A stretch of 6,824 bases of DNA from Chloroflexota bacterium. GTDB taxonomy: Bacteria; Chloroflexota; UBA6077; JACCZL01. Shown in pieces: positions 1 to 5,477 of the stretch. Position 1 is the stretch's first letter. Each line of letters opens with the position of its first letter. A model generated the notes under the pieces. The model made no database searches. It was not told the origin of the DNA and was given only the letters and a program-made list of their open reading frames with translations. Made by a program: the position numbers and the translations under genes. The DNA lies in NCBI GenBank assembly GCA_013695975.1, contig JACCZL010000084.1, positions 1 to 6,824 on the forward strand, given 5' to 3'.

Positions 1-1804
1 CGGCGGAGCCGCGCGTGGTGCTGAGTGCGTGGCGCCGGGTAGCTCCGGCCGCCGGCGACGACCTGGCGCCGGAGGTGGCACTTGCGGTGGCGAGGCAGCT
101 CGGAGCCGGCCGGCTGGTCGATGGTGCCATCGCCGGCGCCCGGAGCCATCTGGTCGTTACCGCTTCGATGCTCGAGGCTCCATCCGGCCGGACCGTCGGA
201 CGTGCCAGTGTTGAAGGGCCGGTGGACAGCCTGGGCCCGCTCGTGAGCCGCCTCGCGGCCGAGCTGCTGGTGAACGAGGCGGGGCAGCGGCAGCGACTCA
301 CCAGCTTCTCCACGCTATCACTGCCCGCGCTGCGGGCCTATCTCGACGGGCAGACCGCGCTGCGCCAGGGCCGCTGGGACACCGCGCACCAGCGCTTCAC
401 TGCCGCGCTCGACCTGGACTCGACCTTCGCGCAGGCGGCGCTCGGACTCGCCGAAGCCGCGGAGTGGATGGCGGCGGGTGACGACGGGCGCGGCGAACGG
501 CTGGCCTGGGCTTACCGCGACCGGCTGAGCCCGGGTGATCGTGCGCTGCTCCTGGTGCATCTGGGGCCGCGCTATCCCGGCCTCTCCACCATGGCCGAAA
601 TGATCGCAGCGGCCGAGCGGTCGGTGAGGGCGCTGCCCGACCGACCCGAGGCGTGGTTCCGTCTCGGCGATCGGTACTACCACTGGGGCGCCGCGGTCGG
701 GATGTCGCATGCCCGGCAACTGGCCGCGACGGCCTTCCGGCGTGCGATCGCGCTCGACTCATCGATCACCCGCACCGCGCCCGGCGCCGAGCCGTTGGTC
801 CACCTCTTCCAAATCGCGGCGATGGAGGGCGACACGGCGACGGTGCGTCGCCTCAGTCCGCCCGTACCCGCGGCCGACAGCGGGCCCGGAAGCTTCGCGT
901 GGCGCGCCGCATGGGTCTTCCGCGACTCTGCGGCGATCGAGGCGAATCGCGCCCGGTTCGCCGCGGGGGACGTGAATGGCCTGGAGGGCGTCATCACACG
1001 AAGCATGGAGGACGGACTCCCGCTCGACGACGCGGAGCGCGCGGTCACCGCGCTCACCGCGCGCGCCACGACGCAGCAGGAGCAGTCGCGCGCGCAGTTC
1101 GACCGCTATATGCTGGCGATGAGCGCCGGGCGCCCCGCCGAGGCGGTTGCCGCGCTGCAGGAGCTCAGCCCGCGGTCGGTCTACCATGGAATCACGGGTG
1201 AGCTCTACTGGGACGGCGACTCGGCGTTCGCGCGCGCGTGCCGCGCGAGCTCGCCGGCCAGTTCTGGGACATGTGCTGGGTGGAACGCTGGCGCATCACG
1301 CACGGCGAGCTGGCCACGACGCGGCGCGCGATCGCTCGCCTGCGGAGCCCGGTGCGGCCGGGGCGCGATGTCGCGGACTCGACGCGTACGGCCGAGTTCG
1401 GCACGCTCTGCGCGGACGTCCTCGAGGCCTCGCTCGCCACGCTCGAGCACGCGTCCGACGCGGCGCTCCTCGTGAGCCGGCTCAACGAGCGCCTGCGGCA
1501 GGTGCCTCCCGGCTGGACCGACGGCGACAACCTCGCCGTCGCCCGCCTGCTCGAGGCGCACGGTGACGTGCCTGGTGCGCTCGCCGCCGTCCGGCGCCGG
1601 CGCTTCGATCTGATGCCCGTATTCCTCTCGACCTACCTGCGCGAGGAGGGCCGCCTGGCCGCGCTCGCCGGCGACACCGCCGGCGCGATCAGCGCTTACC
1701 GGCACTTTCTCACGCTACAGGCGCATCCGGAACCCGCGCTCCAGCCAGGGGTCGACCGCATCAAGGTGGAGCTCGCCCGGCTGTTGGCGGGGCGAGGCAA
1801 GTGA
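1..1804 (+). pseudogene. TolB-like/TPR signalling protein, 5' end missing and frameshifted
   Basis: This is the C-terminal part of a large signalling protein of the type in which a Hanks kinase (or another N-terminal output domain) is followed by a TolB-like domain and TPRs. The reading frame is open to the left window edge (Ala-Glu-Pro-Arg precede the GTG at 15), so the gene begins outside. Counting that GTG as residue 1, residues about 18-92 (LGAGRLVDGAI, then an L-VVTASMLEAPSG stretch) match the TolB-like segment of the intact kinase at 2667-4832. TPR-like helices follow at about 102-148 and 211-250. From about residue 407 the frame becomes Ser/Arg/Pro-rich nonsense. Sensible sequence (ELAGQFWDMCWVERW) resumes in another frame from about 1238 and ends at the TGA at 1802-1804 with a last TPR-like repeat. 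The switch falls in a CG dinucleotide run at about 1229-1238. It could be a real mutation, an assembly error or, less likely, two overlapping genes with the second starting at GTG 1238. The cut-off N-terminus cannot be judged. Confidence 0.8.
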
Positions 1805-1805
1805 G

Positions 1806-2321
1806 ATGACACACGGCTGTCGCTGCCTCCTCTGGTGGGGTGTTGCGGCGTCCGCCACTGGGCCGCTCGCGGCGCAGGGCGTCACAGGGGCGGCCGTGCA
1901 GGGCACCGTGACCAGCACCGCGGGCGCGGCGGTGGAAGAGGCTACCGTGCGGGTGACCAACCTTGCCACCGGCGAGCGGCGGGAGACGATCACCCACTCG
2001 GGCGGCCGTTACGCGTTGGACCACCTCGCGGTCGGCGGGCCATACCGGCTGGAAGTGCGCGCGCTCGGATTCGCGCCGGCGGAGCGGACCGGCGTGGCCG
2101 TGTCGCAGGGCCAGCGCGTATGGCAGGACTTCCGGCTCACCCCCGCGGCCATCAGGCTGGAGGAGCTCACCGTCCGGGCCCGCGCCGACCCGGAGCTCGA
2201 CGCGGGGCGCACCGGCCCGTCGCTCACCCTTCCCGAGTGCGAGCGGCGAGGGCCGAGGCCTCCGCGCACGAAGACCCATGCCCCCACGCAAAAGCTCGCT
2301 GCTTCCAACCCGGGGGACTAG
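1806..2321 (+). CDS. TonB-dependent receptor N-terminal fragment (signal peptide plus carboxypeptidase-regulatory-like domain)
   Basis: The 171-residue product starts with a signal peptide (residues 1-24, hydrophobic with LAAQ at the likely cleavage site). A carboxypeptidase-regulatory-like beta-sandwich follows at about 29-115: AVQGTVTSTAGAAVEEATV, then a GGRY...L..LAVGGPYRLEVRALGF core. Next comes the linker that normally leads into the TonB plug (about 116-139, ending DAGRTGPS). In the intact family this leads to a plug and a 22-strand outer-membrane barrel, giving a protein of roughly a thousand residues. Here the resemblance stops at about residue 139 (base ~2220), and about 32 low-complexity residues run to the stop. 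No plug or barrel is present, so transport function is lost. The ATG lies one base after the upstream TGA, with GAGG 8 nt before it, so translation was probably coupled to the upstream gene. A stand-alone secreted domain is possible but less likely than a truncated receptor. Confidence 0.75.
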   Translation: MTHGCRCLLWWGVAASATGPLAAQGVTGAAVQGTVTSTAGAAVEEATVRVTNLATGERRETITHSGGRYALDHLAVGGPYRLEVRALGFAPAERTGVAVSQGQRVWQDFRLTPAAIRLEELTVRARADPELDAGRTGPSLTLPECERRGPRPPRTKTHAPTQKLAASNPGD

Positions 2322-2380
2322 GCCTCGGATGCGACACAAATGGGCCCCTTTTGCTACACCTGAGCGCGCGCGCTAGCATC
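2322..2380. other. Non-coding stretch at the truncated receptor's 3' end
   Basis: No gene or RNA is recognised here. The only visible structure is a 12-bp perfect palindrome of alternating GC at 2363-2374 (AGCGCGCGCGCT). The stretch links the broken receptor to the repeat-rich attachment region. Confidence 0.4.
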
Positions 2381-2410
2381 GTGGTCCAGAATGTGGTCCA
2401 GTTTGACCAG
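2381..2410 (+). repeat. Tandem GTGGTCCAG repeats, candidate integrase arm sites
   Basis: GTGGTCCAG occurs at 2381-2389 and again, identical, at 2393-2401 (period 12). A degenerate third unit, TTTGACCAG, follows at 2402-2410. They lie about 100 bp left of the tRNA-Gln 3' half. Tyrosine integrases bind short direct repeats (arm-type sites) beside the crossover core, which is the suggested role. This is inference, since no integrase gene is in the window. Confidence 0.5.
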
Positions 2411-2417
2411 AGAATTC

Positions 2418-2450
2418 CCGGTATTCTCCTTCGGCCCTTCCGGTATTCTC
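2418..2450 (+). repeat. CCGGTATTCTC direct repeat pair
   Basis: The 11-mer CCGGTATTCTC is present at 2418-2428 and 2440-2450, exactly 22 bp apart (about two helical turns), so both copies face the same side of the DNA. It sits between the GTGGTCCAG repeats and the tRNA-derived core. It may be a second class of integrase or excisionase binding site in the same attachment region. It could also be an unrelated protein's operator. Confidence 0.5.
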
Positions 2451-2506
2451 TCTGCCAACCACCTGCCCGACGGGCATATACCTGTACCAGGATTCCCCCG
2501 CCCTGA

Positions 2507-2550
2507 GACTCTGGATCAGGAGAGTCCTGGTTCGAGCCCAGGAGGGGCAA
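2507..2550 (+). other. 3' half of tRNA-Gln(CUG): integration junction (attR-like)
   Basis: From the end of the 5' anticodon strand (GA, 2507-2508) the sequence reads as a tRNA: loop CTCTGGA (2509-2515, anticodon CTG at 2511-2513), 3' anticodon strand TCAGG, variable loop AGAGT (2521-2525), T-stem CCTGG (2526-2530), T-loop TTCGAGC, CCAGG (2538-2542), acceptor 3' strand AGGGGCA (2543-2549) and discriminator A (2550). No CCA is encoded. The 5' acceptor strand expected to pair (TGCCCCT) and a D-arm are absent upstream. A CCTGA at 2502-2506 could pair with TCAGG but leaves a 9-nt loop. Site-specific elements that integrate in a tRNA leave this displaced 3' part at their far end, so an element would lie to the left. 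A simple tRNA deletion is the alternative. Confidence 0.75.
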
Positions 2551-2551
2551 T

Positions 2552-2582
2552 GGCCGGTGCGAGAGCACCGGCCGTTTTCTTT
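2552..2582 (+). terminator. Rho-independent terminator after the tRNA-Gln 3' half
   Basis: A perfect 9-bp stem, GGCCGGTGC (2552-2560) with GCACCGGCC (2565-2573), closes a GAGA tetraloop and is followed by GTTTTCTTT. It starts one base after the tRNA discriminator and is probably the original terminator of the tRNA-Gln gene. This supports the view that sequence to the right of 2550 is the native chromosomal flank. Confidence 0.85.
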
Positions 2583-2602
2583 GGGGGCTCGGCCTTCGGC
2601 TG

Positions 2603-2620
2603 CGAGCCCAGGAGGGGCAA
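2603..2620 (+). repeat. Second 18-nt copy of the tRNA-Gln 3' end
   Basis: CGAGCCCAGGAGGGGCAA at 2603-2620 is identical to 2533-2550 (T-loop end to discriminator), 70 bp further on and without the rest of the tRNA. Its CGAGCCC also pairs with GGGCTCG at 2585-2591, forming a hairpin. It is probably a remnant of a second integration, a slipped duplication or a partially deleted tandem tRNA gene. Confidence 0.7.
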
Positions 2621-2666
2621 CTCGAAGCTTCGGTGGTGTCGGACCTTGTAGCTTCTCTGCCGACTC

Positions 2667-4832
2667 CTACCGCTTGGGTGCGAGGGGGGCACCCGCCGAG
2701 CGCGGTCCGCGCATCAGCTCCTCATATCGCGGGTCCCCATGCAGCGACCGAAGATCTGGATCGTGCTCGATGTAGCCCAGGTTCGCAAAGCCGGCATCGA
2801 TCGCCCGCTCCAGAATCTTGAGTGCGTAGTCCCGGTCGCCGAACATTGCCTGGTAGCAGGCGGTCGCATACAGAACCATCGGATCGTCTGGTGCGTCTGC
2901 TAGAGCTCGTTCCGCCTGGGCTCGGCCCTCGTCCATTCGTCCGGCCATCGAAAGCTCAACCCCGAAGCAGTTCCGTGCTCGAGCGTCGTGAGGGTCCCTC
3001 TCCAGATAGCGGGGGAGAATCTCGTCGATGAGGCGACCTAGATACGGACGATAAATGTCGTCCCTGCCGATCGACTGGCACACCATCCGCAGCGTGAAGT
3101 AGCCGACGTAGAAGTCGTGCTTCAGGGCGATGACGCGCCGGAGTACCTCGATCGCCTCTTCGGTCCGGCCGGTGACGTAGTGAATGCGCCCCAGCGTCCA
3201 ATACCCTATCCAGTTCTCCGGGTCCAGCTCGATCGCCCGCCGGCACGCGTCGCGGGAATCGTCCACCGAACCCTTGTTGAAATATGCCAGCGCGAGCGCC
3301 GCGTAGGCTTCGCTCAGCGTGGCGTCGTACATCAGGGCCTTGAGCGCACTCTCGACGGCGCGATTGAGCCACGCCTCCGTGCGATCGTAGTACTCGTAAT
3401 AGGCGGCGGCCGTTGCCGCCGTACCGGCGTGTGCCGCGGCGTAACGTGGATCCCGCACAAGCGCCCGGTCAAAGAGCGAGAGTGCCAGATCCAGGTCCCG
3501 CTTCGTGCCGATGTCCAGATGGTGCCGTCCCTTGAGATAGAAGTCGAAGGCCTCCGGGTCGAGGGTCGGCCTCTTGCCCAGCGTCACCTTCTCGCGTGGG
3601 CTCAGTTTGAGCATCAAGGCGCTGACAACCTTGCGCGACACTTCCTCCTGTATCTCGAACACGTTCTGGAGCGTGCCCCTGTAAGTCTCAGCCCAGATAG
3701 TTGAGTTCGCGGCGGAGTCGATCAGCTGCGTGGTGATCCGCAGCGCATCGCTCGCCTTGCGCACGCTCCCCTGAAGCAGGTAGCGCACGTTCAGGTCCGC
3801 GGCGAGCGCGCGAATGTCGTTGCTGGTACTCAGATAGCGGCTAGTTGTCAGCCGCGGTACAAGGGCCAGCGATTCGATATTCGAGAGCGCTGCCGTGATC
3901 TCCTCGGCTAGTCCGCTGCTGAAGTACTCGTTGTCCCGGTCAGGGCTCAGATCCTCAAAGGGCAGGACCGCGATCCCGATTTTGTCTTGAGTAGAGCCAT
4001 CTCTGGTGACTGCCGCTGCGAGCGCCTCCTCCAGGGCAGCCCCATCGGGGTACCGGGCCTCCGGCTTCTTTTCGAGCGCCTGGCGGATCACTCGGCGCAA
4101 CTCCGGCGGAAGATCGGGACGGGTGAGCGGCGGCGGGTCAGCATGAAGGATCCGGTCGATGATCTGGAACACGTTGGTGCCGGCAAACGGCAGCGCTCCC
4201 GAGACCATTCGGTAGAGCACCACTCCCGCGGAGAAGACGTCGGTTGCCGGTGTGATGCGCTCCCCGAGCGCCTGCTCCGGGCTCATGTACGACGCCGTGC
4301 CCACGGCCACGCCGGTACTCGAGACGCTCAGGTTCCTGCCCGCCGCGTCGGTTTCGACAAGCTTGGCGATCCCAAAGTCGAGCACCTTAACGTGTCCTGT
4401 AGGCGTAATGAGGATATTCGCGGGCTTTATGTCCCGGTGAATCACGCGCCGGCGATGCGCCTCGGCGAGCGCGCTGGTGAGCGCCTGGCCAATGGTGATG
4501 ATTTCCGGGATGGGCAGGGGCCCGGTAGCGAGCTTCGTCTCAAGCGAGATACCCTCCACCAGCTCCATAACGATGTAGGGGAGCCCCTCGCGCTCCCCGA
4601 TATCATAGATCTGGGCAACGTGAGGGTGGCTGAGAGATGCAGCAACACGCGCCTCGGCAACTAGCCGGCGAGTGGCCTCATCGTCGGCCATAGCACTGGC
4701 GCGCATAATCTTGACCGCGACGCCACGACCGAGACGGACATCGCGCGCGCGATAGACCTCCCCCATTCCCCCTGCGCCGATCAGCTCAATGATCTCGTAG
4801 GGACCCAATGCCGACCCTGATGGTAAGCTCAT
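2667..4832 (-). CDS. Serine/threonine protein kinase with TolB-like and TPR domains
   Basis: This 721-residue Hanks-type kinase transfers phosphate from ATP to Ser/Thr of partner proteins. The kinase domain (about 11-275) is complete: GAGGMG loop at 19-24, Lys41 in VAVK, helix-C Glu60, HRDIKPAN at 132-139 with Asp134, DFG at 152-154, SPE at 184-186 in place of APE, Asp198 and Arg260. A TolB-like domain follows at about 285-410 (IAVLPFEDLSPD, LAEEITAALS, LLQGSVRKASDALRIT), then TPR units at about 427-465, 507-574 and 617-684, and a C-terminal HDPDLRSLHGDPRYEELM motif. I see no signal peptide or membrane helix, including between the kinase and TolB-like parts where relatives often carry one, so it is probably cytosolic. 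The ATG at 4832 has a modest AAGG 8 nt upstream and begins a few residues before the kinase fold. Its GC content is lower than either flank, which may mean a different origin. Substrates are unknown. Confidence 0.93.
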   Translation of the reverse strand: MSLPSGSALGPYEIIELIGAGGMGEVYRARDVRLGRGVAVKIMRASAMADDEATRRLVAEARVAASLSHPHVAQIYDIGEREGLPYIVMELVEGISLETKLATGPLPIPEIITIGQALTSALAEAHRRRVIHRDIKPANILITPTGHVKVLDFGIAKLVETDAAGRNLSVSSTGVAVGTASYMSPEQALGERITPATDVFSAGVVLYRMVSGALPFAGTNVFQIIDRILHADPPPLTRPDLPPELRRVIRQALEKKPEARYPDGAALEEALAAAVTRDGSTQDKIGIAVLPFEDLSPDRDNEYFSSGLAEEITAALSNIESLALVPRLTTSRYLSTSNDIRALAADLNVRYLLQGSVRKASDALRITTQLIDSAANSTIWAETYRGTLQNVFEIQEEVSRKVVSALMLKLSPREKVTLGKRPTLDPEAFDFYLKGRHHLDIGTKRDLDLALSLFDRALVRDPRYAAAHAGTAATAAAYYEYYDRTEAWLNRAVESALKALMYDATLSEAYAALALAYFNKGSVDDSRDACRRAIELDPENWIGYWTLGRIHYVTGRTEEAIEVLRRVIALKHDFYVGYFTLRMVCQSIGRDDIYRPYLGRLIDEILPRYLERDPHDARARNCFGVELSMAGRMDEGRAQAERALADAPDDPMVLYATACYQAMFGDRDYALKILERAIDAGFANLGYIEHDPDLRSLHGDPRYEELMRGPRSAGAPLAPKR

Positions 4833-5175
4833 GTAGCTAGCCTTGTTGTGACGAGCGATTTGCTCCGCAACAACGGCCTGTCCTGGAGCGGGTCACTGGT
4901 AATTCGTCGCGCTGTGCTGGGGTGTTGGGGGCTTTATCGGACAACATGAAACATGGGTCCCCGTTGGCAAATGCGACAGCTATTGTGGGGGGCGAGAGCC
5001 TGTCAGAAAAGAGAAAGGCTCCGGTGGAGAGGAGACCAAAGTGGGCATGTACGGGTCTAATTAATGGCAAAGTTCACTATAATGGCTCCCGAACTGCAGC
5101 AGCGGGTGAGGGTGGACACCTTCAGCGCAATCGGACGGTCATCCTTCAGGCCGGAACCGCTGCCCCAGCGGTACC

Positions 5176-5196
5176 GACTCCGGATCAGGAGAGTCC
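5176..5196 (+). repeat. Second copy of the tRNA-Gln-derived core
   Basis: These 21 bases match 2507-2527 with a single difference (C at 5181 for T at 2512), in the same orientation and 2,669 bp away. The match starts at the same tRNA position (the GA closing the anticodon stem) and ends in the first two T-stem bases (CC). No T-arm or acceptor follows, so this is not a tRNA. The sequence just upstream (TGCCCC at 5161-5166, then AGCGGTA) faintly recalls a tRNA-Gln acceptor and D-loop with deletions, but it is too short to fold. It may be an attachment-site core, which would make the two copies the borders of a segment carrying the kinase gene. Confidence 0.6.
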
Positions 5197-5200
5197 GTAA

Positions 5201-5225
5201 GGCCGAAGCACGGGCCTATTCGGCC
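5201..5225. other. Hairpin next to the core repeat
   Basis: GGCCGAA (5201-5207) and TTCGGCC (5219-5225) form a perfect 7-bp inverted repeat around an 11-nt loop, four bases to the right of the core copy. No T-tract follows on either strand, so a terminator is unlikely. A protein-binding or recombination-site structure is possible. Confidence 0.4.
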
Positions 5226-5288
5226 GGCCCAGTTGCTGTTCCGCGGTCTTACGCACCGGTCTGCACACTAGGCGCACACACGCGAGCG

Positions 5289-5318
5289 GAAGAGACTGTC
5301 CGATTGGGCAGCCTCTTC
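5289..5318 (-). other. Long imperfect hairpin downstream of tRNA-Phe
   Basis: Read on the - strand, GAAGAGGCTG pairs with CAGTCTCTTC over ten base pairs (one G-U). After one mismatch the stem extends by two more pairs around a 4-nt loop. It lies about 37 nt after the 3' end of tRNA-Phe. It could end the tRNA transcript or be a processing structure, but no U-tract follows, so intrinsic termination is not supported. Confidence 0.4.
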
Positions 5319-5355
5319 ACGCATAAACTCTTGATGTCTGGGATCTTAAAGGCGA

Positions 5356-5428
<73 letters not shown>

Positions 5429-5440
5429 TCGGGGCGGGGA

Positions 5441-5469
5441 ATATAAGGAAGAGGCGCACCCCCGGCCAA
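5441..5469 (-). promoter_or_regulatory. Sigma-70-like promoter of tRNA-Phe
   Basis: On the - strand, TTGGCC (5469-5464) and TTATAT (5446-5441) are separated by exactly 17 bp. The -10 ends 12 nt before the mature tRNA 5' end, leaving room for a short leader. The promoter fits in the 49-bp gap after the dehydrogenase stop codon, so the tRNA is probably transcribed independently of that gene. Confidence 0.6.
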
Positions 5470-5477
5470 CCCCGGCA

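Larger units (their letters stand above)
4833..5355. other. Intergenic region between the kinase and tRNA-Phe
   Basis: This 523-bp stretch has no convincing gene. Short frames exist on both strands but show no recognisable family, and one ends in the antisense of tRNA-Phe. It is AT-richer than its surroundings (about 55% GC at 4921-4980 and 48% at 5041-5100, counted by hand). It should hold the kinase promoter on the - strand, but I could not pick a clear -35/-10 pair. A perfect TATAAT at 5078-5083 on the + strand has no good -35. The right part carries the core repeat at 5176-5196 and hairpins at 5201-5225 and 5289-5318. Confidence 0.6.

Noticed and set aside
2381..2450. CRISPR-like array
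   Set aside because: Units are 9-11 bp with 3-11 bp gaps and only two or three copies, far from CRISPR geometry.
2464..2550. A complete tRNA-Gln starting at TGCCCGA (2464)
   Set aside because: Only five acceptor pairs form, no D-arm exists, and the anticodon would sit 13 nt too far from the 5' end.
2224..2568. A 114-aa - strand frame with GSNQDSPDPES
   Set aside because: That string is the antisense translation of the tRNA-Gln 3' half, and the frame also crosses the direct repeats and the terminator.
3987..4664. A 225-aa + strand frame opposite the kinase
   Set aside because: It is Arg-rich shadow sequence opposite the strongly conserved kinase motifs.
4837..5070. A 77-aa - strand frame just upstream of the kinase
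   Set aside because: No recognisable domain, no good ribosome binding site, and it lies in the AT-rich leader that probably contains the kinase control region.
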